Part shown: piece after piece, positions 10,396 to 20,105 of the stretch
How positions within the stretch are numbered: the stretch's first letter is position 1
Layout of the letters: every line of letters starts with the position of its first letter
DNA from: Papio anubis
Lineage: Eukaryota > Chordata > Mammalia > Primates > Cercopithecidae
DNA: 64,000 bases
Direction: 5' to 3'
NCBI RefSeq assembly: GCF_008728515.1
Contig: NC_044995.1
Span: 38,465,542 to 38,529,541 of the forward strand
Translations under genes and position numbers: made by a program
Notes under the pieces: model-generated
The model's input: the letters and a program-made list of their open reading frames with translations, nothing else
What the model was told of the DNA's origin: nothing
Databases searched by the model: none

Positions 10396-10738
10396 TCAAC
10401 TGGACGCTGTGGCTCACGCCTGTAATCCCAGCACTTTGGGAGGCCGAAGCGGGAGGATCACTTGACCCCAGGAGTTTGAGACCAGCCTGGGCAGCATAGC
10501 AAGACCCCTGATTTCTACAAAAAATTAAATTAAAAAAATTAGCCGAGTGTGGAGGTGTGCACCTGCAATCCCAGCTAATCGGGAGGCTGAGGCGGGAGGA
10601 TCACTTGAGTCCAGGAGATCAAGGCAGAGAGAGCCATGTTTGTGCCACTGCACTCCAGCCTGGGCAACAGAGCAAGATCCTATCTCTTAAAAACAGAAGC
10701 AAAACAAAACCCCCAAACCAAAAAAAAAAAAAAAAAAG
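10396..10738 (+). mobile_element. AluJ SINE
   Basis: Full sense Alu with a long linker and an A/C tail ending in a poly-A run at about 10721-10737. Confidence 0.93.
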
Positions 10739-10929
10739 CCAACTCACAGTAGCCTGGGACAGACCCCCAGCTGAGTCAGAGGGATCTGGTCGGAGGACCA
10801 GTAGCTTCCCATCATGACGTAGAAACAGCTGGATAATACGGTACCCGTAATATTAACATGTTTACATTTCTTTTTGGAATCCCATGCCTTCACTCCTGGG
10901 AGCCACTGGCCCCTGAACCAAGAGAAACT

Positions 10930-11030
10930 GAAGGTGCTAATGAGGTGGAGTTGATACATTTATTGAATTCCTATAACATGCTAAGGCCTGGAGTCTGGTG
11001 GTGGATAATATCAATGTGGAATTTACATTT
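10930..11030 (+). mobile_element. Ancient repeat ('gcaaaggccctgagg' family), 5' part
   Basis: 'gatacatttattgaattcc' leads into 'ggaatttacattt'. It resumes after the Alu at 11340, so the Alu split it. Confidence 0.5.
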
Positions 11031-11339
11031 GCTTTGTTTTTCTTTTTCTTTTTTTTTGAGACAGGGTCTCGCTCTGTCCCCCAGGCTGGAGTGCAGTGGT
11101 GCAATCACAGCTCACTGCAGCCTCGACCTCCCAGCCTCAAGCCATCCTCCCACCTCACCCTTCCAAGTAGCTGGGACTACAGGCACGTGCCATCGCACCT
11201 GGCTAATTTTTGTATTTTTAGTAGAGAGGGGGTTTCGCCATGTTGCCCGGACTGGTCTCAAACTTCCGAGTTCAAGCCATCTGCCCACATCAGCCTCCCA
11301 AAGTGCTGGGATTACAGGTGTGAGCCAACGCCCTTGACC
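11031..11339 (-). mobile_element. Alu SINE
   Basis: Full antisense Alu. TSD 'ggaatttacattt' at 11018-11030 and 11340-11352. Confidence 0.95.
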
Positions 11340-11744
11340 GGAATTTACATTTTCACGGGAAAGACAGATAATAAACGATTAAGCCCAAAAGGAAGCATGT
11401 CATTTCAGATTAGGGTTTTGAAGAGATACGTTTTCAGGAGTGATTATGAGATGGGCTAAGGAGGGGTGAGCAGTTGGGTAGAGAAGGCCTCTCAAGAGAT
11501 GGCATTGAGGCTTGAATGGGGGAGAAGGAGGCAGCCACTGAGGATGCAAGGATAGGCGTTGCAGGCTGAGGGAACAGAAAGTGCAAAGCCCTGAGGCAGC
11601 CATGAGCCTGGTATGTTTTAGGAGCAGAAGGGAGGCTGTTGAGGATGGAATGGGATGAGTTGGGGGAGAGAAGTAGAAGATGAGGTTGGTAGGAGTCAGA
11701 TTATGTAGACTCCTGTAGACCAGCATGGAGAGGCTGGGTCATTT
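11340..11744 (+). mobile_element. Ancient repeat, continued
   Basis: 'gacagataataaacgatt', 'gaacagaaagtgcaaagccc', 'gaggcagccatgagcc', 'ctcctgtagaccagcatgg'. It is broken again by the L1 and resumes near 12246 ('gaagcagaggagtaac'). Confidence 0.5.
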
Positions 11745-12245
11745 TTTAGTTTTCTTTTAAATTTAATTTTATTTTAAGTTCCGGGATACATGTGCAGGAC
11801 ATGCAGGTTTGTTACATAGCTAAACATGTGCCATGGTGGTTTGCAGCACCTATCAACCCATCACCTAGGTATTAGGCCCAGCATGCATTAGCTCTTTATC
11901 CTGATGCTCTCTCTCCTCCCCCGCTCGACGACAGTCTCCAGTGTGTGCTGTTCCCCTTTCTGTGTCCATGTGTTCTCATTGTTCAACTCCCACTTATAAG
12001 TGAGAATATGTGGTGTTTGGTTTTCTGTTCCTGTTTTAGTTTGCTGAGGATAATGATAATGGCTTCCAGCTCCATCCATGTCCCTGCAAAGGACATGATC
12101 TCATTCCTTTTTATGGCTGCATAGTATTCTATGGTGTATATGTACCACATTTTCTTTATCCAGTCTGTCATTGATGAACATTTGGGTTAATTCCATATCT
12201 TTGCTATCGTGAATAGAGACGCAATGAACATACACGTGCTCGTTT
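11745..12245 (-). mobile_element. 5'-truncated L1 (L1PA/L1PB type)
   Basis: Reverse L1 3' UTR ('gttccgggatacatgtgc') followed by the C-terminal part of ORF2. The minus-strand frame at 11983-12171 reads 'IKKMWYIYTIEYYAAIKRNE', a hallmark of the L1 reverse transcriptase protein C-terminus. About 0.5 kb survives; not functional. Confidence 0.93.
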
Positions 12246-12305
12246 TTTCTAAGTGCAATGGGGAGTCATAGGAGGTTTGAAGCAGAGGAGTAACAAGATT
12301 TGATT

Positions 12306-12948
12306 TCATTTTATTTTTTTATTTTTTAGAGATGGTCTTGCTTTGACACCCAGGTTGGAGTGTAGTGGTGCCATCAGAGCTCACGGCAGCCTTGAACTCC
12401 TGGGCTCAAGGAATCCTCCTGCCTCAGCCTTCCAAGTAGCTGGGAATACAGGTGTATTCGGCCATGCCTAGCTAATTAAAAAAAATTTTTTGGCTGGGCG
12501 CGGTGGCTCATACCTGTAATCCCAGCACTCTGGGGGGCCGAGGGGGGCGGATCACGAGATCAGGAGATCAAGACCATCCTGGCTAACATGGTGAAACCCC
12601 GTCTCTACTAAAAATACAAAAAAAAATTAGCCAGGCATGGTGGCGGGCGCCTGTGGTCCCAGCTACTTGGGAGGCTGAGGCGGGAGAATGGCGTGAACCC
12701 AGGAGGCGGAGCTTGCAGTGAGCCGAGATTGCGCCACTGCACTCCAGCCTGGGCAACAGAGCGAGACTCCGTCTCAAAAAAAAAAAAATTGTTTTTGTAG
12801 AGATGGGGTCTCTCTATGTCGCCCCAGCTGGAGTGCAGTGGTACAGTCATAGCTCACTGCAGCCTCAAAACCCTGAGCTCAAGTGATCCTTCCACCTCTG
12901 CCTCCCAAGTACCTGGGATTTATAGGCCCTCACCCCCATGCCTGGCTA
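12306..12948 (-). mobile_element. AluJ with two right-arm-like halves, split by AluY
   Basis: 12325-12490 is an antisense right arm. After the AluY, 12790-12948 begins like the left arm ('gtagagatggggtctc') but then switches to 'ctggagtgcagtgg' and 'ctcactgcagcctc', that is, right-arm text again. This is either a right-right dimer or two abutting old fragments. Confidence 0.75.
12492..12788 (+). mobile_element. AluY SINE
   Basis: Well-preserved sense Alu with 'gatcacgagatcaggagat', 'gaatggcgtgaaccc' and 'gcggagcttgcagtg', all AluY features. Inserted in the older AluJ at 12306-12948. Confidence 0.95.
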
Positions 12949-12954
12949 TTGATT

Positions 12955-13100
12955 TAGAATTTTTTAAAAGATGTAAAATTCACATAACATGCAATTAACC
13001 ATATTAAAGCAAACAATTCAGTGGAATTTAGTATATTTACGATGTTGTGCAACCATCACCTCTAGTTCCAAAACAGTTTCATCACCCCAAATGGAAATCG
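12955..13100 (-). mobile_element. L1M 3' fragment
   Basis: 'aaaattcacataacatgc', 'gttgtgcaaccatcacc' and 'atcaccccaaatgga' are reverse-strand old L1 3' text. Confidence 0.65.
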
Positions 13101-13289
13101 GACCAGTGTCTGATGCACAGTAAAAAAAGTCTGTCCAGATCATGCAGGGTTGGATAGCTGCTACAGTCAGATAATGATGTGTGTTCAATATCCACGGTGG
13201 TTAATTTTATTATGATTATTGGAATAATAAATAATGTTATTATAGCAATACTAGTAATAGAGGCAGCGATAGCAGAGCAAGTCAAAGAA

Positions 13290-13417
13290 AGGAGAGCAGG
13301 TCCAAATAGCCTGGGTTCAAATCCTGGCTCTGCCACACTCACTAGCTGTGTGATCTTGGAAGAGTCACTTCACCTCTTTGGGCCTCAGTTTCCTCACCTG
13401 TAAAATGGGAGAGCAAT
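13290..13417 (+). mobile_element. MIR SINE, 5' part
   Basis: 'ctgggttcaaatcctggctc', 'ctagctgtgtgatcttgg' and 'cctcagtttcctcacctgta' are textbook MIR core. The 3' part lies beyond the Alu at about 13782-13890. Confidence 0.88.
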
Positions 13418-13418
13418 T

Positions 13419-13775
13419 GGCCAGGTGCAGTGGCTCACGCCTGTAATCCCCAGCACTTTGGGAGGCTGAGGCGGGCAGATCACCCGAGGTCAGGAGTTTG
13501 AGACCAGCCTGGCCAATATGGTGAAACTCCGTCTCTACTAAAAATACAAAAATTAGTTGGGCGTGGTGGCATGCACCTGTAGTCCTAGCTACTTGGGAGG
13601 CTGAGGCAGAGGAATCACTTGAACCCGGGAAGCAGAGGTTACAGTGAACCAAGATCATGTCACCGCACTTCAGCCTGGGTGACAGAGTGAGAGTCCATCT
13701 CAAAAATAAACAAACAAACAAACAAACAAACAAAAAAAAAAGAAAGAAAGAAAAAGAAAGAAAAAAGAAAAATGA
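13419..13775 (+). mobile_element. AluS SINE with complex tail
   Basis: Full sense Alu inserted in a MIR. The tail has (AAAC)n and (AAAG)n at 13705-13770. Confidence 0.94.
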
Positions 13776-13890
13776 AAAACTGGGATCACAATCATATCTA
13801 TTTCATAAGGTTAGCTAATACATGTGATGTGCCAGGTATGCAGTGACTGCTATGAAAGTACTTCCTATTTATCCTTCTTGCTATTATGAG
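13776..13890 (+). mobile_element. MIR SINE, 3' part
   Basis: 'tatttcataaggttagc' and 'gtatgcagtgactgctat' complete the MIR interrupted by the Alu. Confidence 0.6.
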
Positions 13891-14128
13891 ATCTGTCACG
13901 TTCAAATCTTCCGGAGTTTGAGATATTTTCCATGTGTATCAAAGTGGGTAGCAGGTTAAAATAGCTGTTTCCAAAATAACCTCATTGGATGGTTCTTCTA
14001 ATCCTGAATCGCTTCCCTCTTCTCCAGCTCTCCCTCTACCTTTCCTAGTTCTTAGCAAGATGGTGGCCATCTACATGGGATAGGAAGCCCACGGAAGGTG
14101 AGCAGAATAGATCCAGGCAGGGCTGAAT
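13891..14128. other. Unclassified stretch
   Basis: AT-rich single-copy-like sequence; no gene or repeat recognised. Confidence 0.4.
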
Positions 14129-14461
14129 CCTTCCCTTCCTTTCCTTCTCCTCTCCCTTCCCCTCCCCTCCGCTTCCCTTCCCGGTGGAGTCTCGCTCTGT
14201 CCCCCAGGCTGGAGTGCAGTGGAGCAATCTCGACTCACTGCAAGCTCCGCCTCCCGGGTTCACGCCATTCTCCTGCCTCAGCCTCCCGAGTAGCTGGGAC
14301 TACAGGCGCCCGCCACCACACCCAGCTAATTTTTTGTATTTTTAGTAGAGATGGGGTTTCACCATGTTAGCTGGGATGGTCTCGATCTCCTGACCTCGTG
14401 ATCCACCAGCCTGGGCCTCCCAAAGTGCTGGGATTACAGGCGTGAGCCACCGCGCCTGGCC
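14129..14461 (-). mobile_element. AluY SINE with CT-rich tail
   Basis: C/T-rich degenerated tail at 14129-14180, then an antisense AluY ('ctgcaagctccgcctcc', 'acgccattctcctgcc'). First member of a five-Alu cluster reaching 15297. Confidence 0.94.
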
Positions 14462-14787
14462 TCTTTTCTTTTATTATTATTTATTTTATTTATTTATTTT
14501 TTTTTGAGGCAGAGTCTCATTCTGTTGCCTAGACTGGAGTGCAGTGGCACGATCTTGGCTCACTGCAACCTTAGCTTCCTGGGCTCAAGTGATTCTCATG
14601 CCTCAGCCTCCTGAGTAGCTGGGATTACAGGCATGCGTCACCACACCTACCTAATTTTTGTATTTTTAATAGAGACGGAGTTTCAACATGTTGACCGGAC
14701 TGGTCTCCAACTCCTGGCCTCAGGTGATCCACCTGTCTCAGCGTCCTAAAGTGCTGGGATTACAGGCGTGAGCCACCACACCCAGGC
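14462..14787 (-). mobile_element. AluS SINE
   Basis: Abuts the previous Alu. (ATTT)-rich tail, then a complete antisense body. Confidence 0.94.
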
Positions 14788-15085
14788 CATTATTATTATC
14801 ATTTAGAGACAGGGTCCCACTCTGTCACCTAGGCTGGAGTGCAGTGGTGTGATCATAGCTTACTGTAACCTCAAACTTCTGCTCAAGCAATCCTCCAGCC
14901 TCAGTCTTCCAGGTAGCTGGTACTACAGATGCATACCACCATGCCTGGCTATTTTTAAAATTTTTTGTAGAAACAGAGTCTCACTGTGTTGCCCAGGATG
15001 GTCTCAAACTCCTGGTTTTCAAGTGATCCTCCTGCCTCGGCCACCCAAAGTGCTAGTATTACAGGCGTGTACCATTGCACCTAGG
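14788..15085 (-). mobile_element. AluJ SINE
   Basis: Third consecutive antisense Alu. (ATT)n tail, old subfamily text ('ctcaagcaatcctcc'). Confidence 0.93.
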
Positions 15086-15109
15086 CTGAATCATTCAAGT
15101 AGAATCATA

Positions 15110-15297
15110 GAATAGCCGGGAATGATGGCTCCCACCTGTAATTTCAGCTAGTCAGGAGTCGGAAGCAGAAGGATTGCTTGAGTGCTTGAGTCCAGGAATT
15201 CATATAGTGAGCTATGATTGCGCCACTGCACTCCAGCCTGGGTGACAGGGTGAGATCCTATCTCAAAAAAAAAAAAAAAAAAAAGAAGAAGAAGAAG
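15110..15297 (+). mobile_element. Short Alu (FRAM-like monomer)
   Basis: Only about 150 bp of sense Alu body, 'gggaatgatggctcccacc' to 'ctccagcctgggtgacagg', then poly-A and (GAA)n. Could be a free right monomer or an Alu with an internal deletion. Confidence 0.8.
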
Positions 15298-15592
15298 GAA
15301 ATCTTGTTATTTGCAACAACATGAATGAACCTGAATGACATTATGTTAAGTGAAATAAACCAGACGTAGAAAGACAAATGCTGCAGGATCTCACTTACAT
15401 GCGGAATCTAAAAAAGTCAAACTCGCAGAGGCAGAGAGTAGAATGATGGTTACCAGGGACTGGGGGCAGGGAAGAAATGCAGAAATGTCAGTCAAGCAGT
15501 GCAAGCTTTGAGTTAGGCAAGATGAGTAAGTTCTGGGCAGTTAATGTACAGCATGATGACTATAGCTAACAATACTGTATTGTCTACTTGAT
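15298..15592 (+). mobile_element. L1M ORF2 end/3' UTR, first part
   Basis: 'gcaacaacatgaatgaacc', 'atgttaagtgaaataaacc', 'gatctcacttacatgcgg' and 'gtagaatgatggttacc'. The same L1 appears to end at 16604-16660 ('ttatatctcaacaaagctgg') after nested insertions. Confidence 0.85.
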
Positions 15593-15761
15593 TTTGTTTT
15601 GTTTTGTTTTGTTTTGAGATGGAGTCTTGCTCTGTCACCTAGGCTGGAGTGCAGTGGTATGACCTTGGCTTACTGCAACCTCCGCCTCCTGTGTTCAAAC
15701 AATTCTCCTGCCTCAGCCTCCTGAGTAGCTGGGATTACAAGCGCCCGCCACCACGCCCAGC
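15593..15761 (-). mobile_element. Partial Alu (right arm only)
   Basis: (GTTTT)n tail and an antisense right arm, ending 'cacgcccagctc' where the next Alu starts. The left arm is missing. Confidence 0.88.
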
Positions 15762-16051
15762 TCTTTTTTTTTTTTTTTTTTTTGAGACGGAGTCTTGCTG
15801 TGTCTCCCAGGCTGGAGTGCAGTGGTGCGATCTCAGCTCACTGCAACCTCCGCCTCCTGGGTTCAAGCGATTCTCTTGCCTCAGCGCCTCTGGGATTACA
15901 AGCACCCACCACCATGCCTGGCTAATTTTTGTATTTTTAGTAGAGACAGGGTTACATCATATTGATCAGGCTGGTCTCCGAACTCCACAGTCTCCAGAGT
16001 CTGATCCGCCTGACTTGGCCTCCCAAAGTGCTGGGAGCCACCACACCCAGC
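15762..16051 (-). mobile_element. AluS with internal damage
   Basis: Antisense Alu inserted against the partial Alu. Flanks 'agctcttttt' repeat at 15760 and 16056. It has deletions near 15885 and 16040, and odd text ('cacagtctccagagtc') near 15986-16001. Confidence 0.88.
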
Positions 16052-16218
16052 CAGAGCTCTTTTTAATAACCAGCTCTTGCTGGAGCTAATAGAGTGAGAA
16101 CTCACTCACTCATTACTGCGAGAAAGCCACCAAGCCATTCACAAGGGATCCACTCTGCTCCCACGACCAAAACACCTCCCGTCAGACCCCTCCAATACTG
16201 GGGATAAAATTGCAACAT
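16052..16218 (-). mobile_element. MSTA-type MaLR LTR, first part
   Basis: 'gtgagaactcactcactca', 'acacctcccgtcagacccc' and 'aatactggggataaaattg' are reverse MST LTR. It continues 16541-16603 ('gaggtttgggaacaca', 'ccaaactatagca'). It lies inside the L1M of 15298-16660. Confidence 0.75.
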
Positions 16219-16540
16219 GAGGCCAGGTGCGGTGGCTTATGCCTGTAATCCTCGCACTTTGGAAAGTGAGGTGGGAAGATCACTTGGGGCCAGGAGTTCA
16301 AGACCAGCCTGGGCAACAGAGCAAGACCTCGTTTATACAAAAACAAACAAACAAAACACACACACACACACACACAAACAACTAGCCAGGTATGGTAGTG
16401 CATGTCAGTAGTCCCAGCTATTCAGGAGGCTGAAGCAGGAGCATCACTTATGACCAGGAGTTTGAGGCTGTAGTGAGCTATGACTGCATCACTGCACTCT
16501 AGCCTGCGGAACAGAGCAAAACCCTGTCTGTAAACTAATA
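16219..16540 (+). mobile_element. AluJ with (CA)n linker
   Basis: Sense Alu inserted in the MST LTR. 'aacatgag' occurs on both sides. The mid linker has become (CA)n at about 16352-16376. Confidence 0.92.
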
Positions 16541-16603
16541 ATGATCATAATAAAATTTTTAACATGAGGTTTGGGAACACAAATATCCAAACTATAGCAA
16601 ATG
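16541..16603 (-). mobile_element. MSTA-type LTR, end
   Basis: Completes the LTR interrupted by the Alu. Confidence 0.7.
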
Positions 16604-16660
16604 TACACCATTTTTTTATTTGTCAATTATATCTCAACAAAGCTGGAGAAAAAAGCAAAA
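16604..16660 (+). mobile_element. L1M 3' terminus
   Basis: 'tcaattatatctcaacaaag' is the standard 3' end of older L1s, closing the element begun at 15298. Confidence 0.75.
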
Positions 16661-17088
16661 GTCTTCAAAGAGGGCAAGAAGAACAGCCTTGATGAAGGAG
16701 GAAATGAAGCCAGTGATGCAGGCAGAGGCAGATAAAAAAGCATCCCACCTCCTTTAAACTTCCTGGGCCTAAACAAATCCCATCCAAGGGTTGAGAGAGA
16801 ATTTACACGTCTGGTCGGGGTGCCACTGGTTGCAGACTGAAAATTTTGAAGCAAGCCAGACTGGACCAGGACCAGGGTGAGGTAGGGGAGGTGCTTCTTT
16901 TAGGCACAAACTCTAAGAGTACCAACAAATTCAGGGATCAAGATAAATAACATTTTAGTACAGTAATTTTAAAAATAAAAATCAACGCAAAAATCCACAA
17001 TGAGTAAAAATATCAACTTTCTCAATAAAAACGAGATCAGTATTTCAGATTTTTCCTTTGGCCTCAGGATGCAACATGGCTTGGCATG
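16661..17088. other. Unclassified stretch
   Basis: The part from about 16880 ('ggtgcttcttttaggcac' onward) is AT-rich and looks like an old unnamed repeat. No gene seen. Confidence 0.4.
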
Positions 17089-17145
17089 TGTGAAGTGTTT
17101 CCCTCTCCTAACCCTCACACTCATATGTTAAGGTCCTAACGTCCT
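17089..17145 (+). mobile_element. MLT1 LTR, first fragment
   Basis: 'actcatatgttaaggtccta' is the start of a sense MLT1. The rest of this LTR is at 18106-18283 and 18605-18795. Confidence 0.7.
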
Positions 17146-17335
17146 GCCTTAATCTGTTTGGGCTGCTATAACAAAATGTCCTAGACTGTGTAATTTACAA
17201 ACAATGGAAATATATTGCTCACAGTTCTGGAGGCTGGGAAATCCAAGATCAAGGCACCAGTAGATTTGGTGTCTGGTGAGGGCCCTTTCTCATAGACGGC
17301 ACATTCTATGTGTCTTCAAATAGTGGACGTGGCTT

Positions 17336-17634
17336 TTTGTTTGTTTGTTTTTGTTTATTTGTTTTTGAGATAGGTTGCCCAGGCTGGAGTGCAGTGGTGC
17401 AATCATGGCTCACTGCAGCCTCGACCTCCCAGACTCAAGCAATCCTCCCAACTCAGCCTCCCAAGTAGCTGAGACCACAAGGGCACACCAACCACATCTG
17501 GCTAAGTTTAAAAAGTGGTTTTTTTGTAGAGATGGGATCTTCCTATGTTGCTCAGACTGGTCTCAAACTCCTGGGCTCAAGCAATCCTTTTGTCTTGACT
17601 TTGCAATGTGCTAAGATTACAGGCATGAACCACC
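17336..17634 (-). mobile_element. AluJ SINE
   Basis: Antisense Alu inside the MLT1A. (GTTT)n tail; degraded head ('gctaagattacaggcatg'). Confidence 0.92.
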
Positions 17635-17759
17635 CTTGAGCCTCTTTGATAAAGGCATCATTCCCGTTCGTGAAGGTGCAGAACCCGTGACCTAATCACC
17701 TCTCAAAGTCCTCCCTCTTAATACTATTGCACTGTGGACTAAATATCAACATACAAATA

Positions 17760-18070
17760 GTGGGCTGGCGTGGCGGCTCATGCCTGTAATCCCAGCACTT
17801 TGGGAGGCTGAGGTGGGCGGATCACTTGAGGTCAGGAGTTCAAGACCAGCTTGGCCAACATGGTGAAACCTTGTCTCTGCTAAAAATACAAAAATTATTA
17901 GCTGGGCGTGGTGGCGGGTGCCTATAATCCCAACAACTCGGGAGGCTGAGGTGGGAGAATCACTTGAACACAGGAGGTGGAGGTTGCAGTGAGCTGAGAT
18001 TGCACCACTGCACTCCAGCCTGGACTACAGAGCAAGACTTCATCTAAAACAAAAACAAACAAAAAAAATA
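17760..18070 (+). mobile_element. AluS SINE
   Basis: Sense Alu inside the MLT1A. 'atacaaat' and 'atacacat' flank it. A/C-rich tail. Confidence 0.94.
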
Positions 18071-18105
18071 CACATTTTGCAGGAACCCAACATTAAGACT
18101 ATAGC

Positions 18106-18795
18106 ATCTTGAGTACCCTAGAATGTGACCTTTTTTGGAAATTGCAGACATAGTTGCAGAGATAATTAGCTAAGATGAGGTGGGCCCCTAATCCAATGTG
18201 ACTGGGTCGTCCATATAGAAAGGGGGAAAACTGAACACAGCCATGTGCACTAGGGAGAATGTTGTGTAACGATTGGAGTTGTGGGTCTGGGGGCGGTGGC
18301 TCATGCCTGTAATCCCAGCACTTTGAGAGGCCAAGGGGGGTGGATCACAAGGTCAAGAGATGGAGACCATCCTCACCAACATGGTGAAACCCCATCTCTA
18401 CTAAAAATACAAAAATTAGCTGGGTGTGGTGGCGTGCGCCTGTAGTACCAGTTACTCGGGAGGCTGAGGCAGGAGAATTGCTTGAATCCGGGAAGTGGAG
18501 GTTGCAGTGTGCCAAGATCGCGCCACTGCACTCCAGCCTGGTGACAGAGTGAGACTATGTCTCAAATAAATAAATAAAATAAAATTAAATTAAATTAAAA
18601 AAAAAATTAGAGTTGTGCTGCCATATGCTGAGAGACTACCAGAAGCCAGGAGGGAGGCCTGGAACAAATCCTCCCTCAGCCCCGTTGACACCTTGATCTA
18701 TGAATTCTAGATTCCAGAACTGAAAGACAGTCTGTTTTTGTTGTTGAAGCCACTCAGTGTGGTGTCTTGTCACGGCAGCCGTAGCACACTCAAAG
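18106..18795 (+). mobile_element. MLT1 LTR, main body (split by Alu)
   Basis: 'gtaccctagaatgtgacc', 'gtgggcccctaatccaatg' and, after the Alu, 'gttgacaccttgatctatg', 'ttgaagccactcagtgtgg'. This is the standard MLT1 order. The segment at 18684-18723 has a near-copy inside the Alu at 19723. Confidence 0.82.
18284..18604 (+). mobile_element. AluS SINE
   Basis: Sense Alu in the MLT1. TSD 'attggagttgtg' (left) and 'attagagttgtg' (right). Tail of (AAAT)/(TTAAA) units. Confidence 0.94.
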
Positions 18796-18934
18796 AGCCC
18801 AGCATGTAAGTGTTTAATTTTGTGTTCAAAGCCGGTGCTCATTCTCCTCACTCTGGTCCCAATCTCGATGCCCAGAGGTGTCAGGAAATGGGGTTTAGGC
18901 TGTTGTTTTCTCTCCTTTAAATAAAACAGAACTT

Positions 18935-19231
18935 TGGCAAGGCACAGTGGCTCACGCCTGTAATTCTAGCGCTTTGAGAGGCTGAGGTGGGAGGATCTCT
19001 CGAAGCCAGGACTTCGAGACCAGCCCAGGCATCATAGCAAGACCTTGTTTCTACCAGAAAAAAAAAAATTAAAAGTTATCCAGGCATGATGGTGCACCTG
19101 TAGTCCCAGCTACTCAGGGAGCTGAGGCAGGAGGAGGATGGCTTGAGCCCAGGAGTTCCAGGCTACAGAATACTGTGATTGTGCCACTGCATCCCAGCCT
19201 GGGCAACAGAGTGAGGCCCTGCATCAAAAAA

Positions 19232-19270
<39 letters not shown>
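18935..19270 (+). mobile_element. AluJ with (AAAT)n tail
   Basis: Sense Alu body to about 19226, then eleven or so AAAT units. Confidence 0.93.
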
Positions 19271-19430
19271 CTATTGGGCTATAACTCACATGCCATAAAA
19301 TTCACCCCTTTAAAGTGTACTATCCAGTGTTTTTTAGCACGTTCATAGGTTGTATAATCAACAACACCATCTAATTTCATAACATTTTTATCACCCCCCA
19401 AAGAACCTTATACCCACCATAGGCTGCTGT
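19271..19430 (-). mobile_element. L1M 3' fragment
   Basis: 'cataaaattcacccctttaa' and 'caacaacaccatctaattt' are reverse-strand L1M 3' text, as at 12955. Confidence 0.7.
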
Positions 19431-19642
19431 TTTCTGGGTTAATTAAAAAAACCCTATTCTGGGCCTTACCTGACCAGCTCAGGTAAAGCGGATGACACCT
19501 TCCTTGTCCTCCCCACTGAGGACGCATCTCTACGATAGTGAGAGACCTGGCACAGGCATCAGCCAATCAGCGTGCAGTTGGCCCATAGCTCGGGACTGGT
19601 AGCCTAGGGTTTCCCTGAGTGCCCGAACTATCCCTTTATTTA
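19431..19642. other. Unclassified, LTR-like
   Basis: Contains 'agccaatcagcgtg' (a CCAAT-type motif) and GC-richer text; it continues beyond the Alu to 20105. May be LTR debris; not assigned. Confidence 0.35.
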
Positions 19643-20020
19643 TTTATTTTTATTTTATTATCATTATTATTATTTTTGAGATGGAGTCTTGCTCTGGAGC
19701 CCAGGCTGGAGTGCAGTGGCGTGTTGAAACCTTGATCTAGGAATTCCATATTCCAGAACTGAATTCTAGAATTCCAGAATTCTCAGCTCACTGCAACCCC
19801 CACCTCCCAGGTTCAAGTGATTCTCCTGCCTCAACCTCCCTACTAGCTAGGATTACAGGCATGAGCCACCATGCCAGGCTGATTTTTGTTATTTCTAGTA
19901 GAGACGGAGTTTCTCTATGTTGGCCAGCCTGGTCTCGAACTCCCAACCTCAGGTGATGTGCCCGCCTCAGCCTCCCAAAGTGCTGGGATAACAGGTGTGA
20001 TAGGGCCACCATGACTGGCC
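19642..20020 (-). mobile_element. Alu containing an MLT1-derived insert
   Basis: Antisense Alu flanked by an exact 14-bp TSD 'ctatccctttattt' (19628-19641 and 20021-20034). Its right arm is broken at 19723-19782 by about 60 bp that resemble 18684-18723 of the neighbouring MLT1, partly doubled. A further 'tagg' insertion sits in the head at about 20001-20004. Confidence 0.92.
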
Positions 20021-20105
20021 CTATCCCTTTATTTGATGGGTCAAAAGGAGGTCTGGCTTAGAGGAAAGACCCAGAGAGCAGGTGGGGGGCTCTCAGGGCA
20101 ACTCA

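Larger units (their letters stand above)
17146..18105 (-). mobile_element. MLT1A-type LTR carrying two Alus
   Basis: Starts 'ttaatctgtttgggctgc', continues 'acagttctggaggctggg' and 'ggtgtctggtgagggccc', then (after an Alu) 'gacctaatcacctctcaaag', and ends 'attaagactatagca'. Opposite in strand to the MLT1 that surrounds it. Confidence 0.82.

Noticed and set aside
10858..11459. Two plus-strand frames of 153-159 codons
   Set aside because: Alu-derived translation flanked by an ancient repeat. Alu exons exist, but there is no supporting gene structure here.
11983..12171. Frames resembling L1 ORF2 (also 48118-48446)
   Set aside because: Genuine L1 homology, but only the C-terminal tail of 5'-truncated copies; no reverse transcriptase or endonuclease domain, so not annotated as a CDS.
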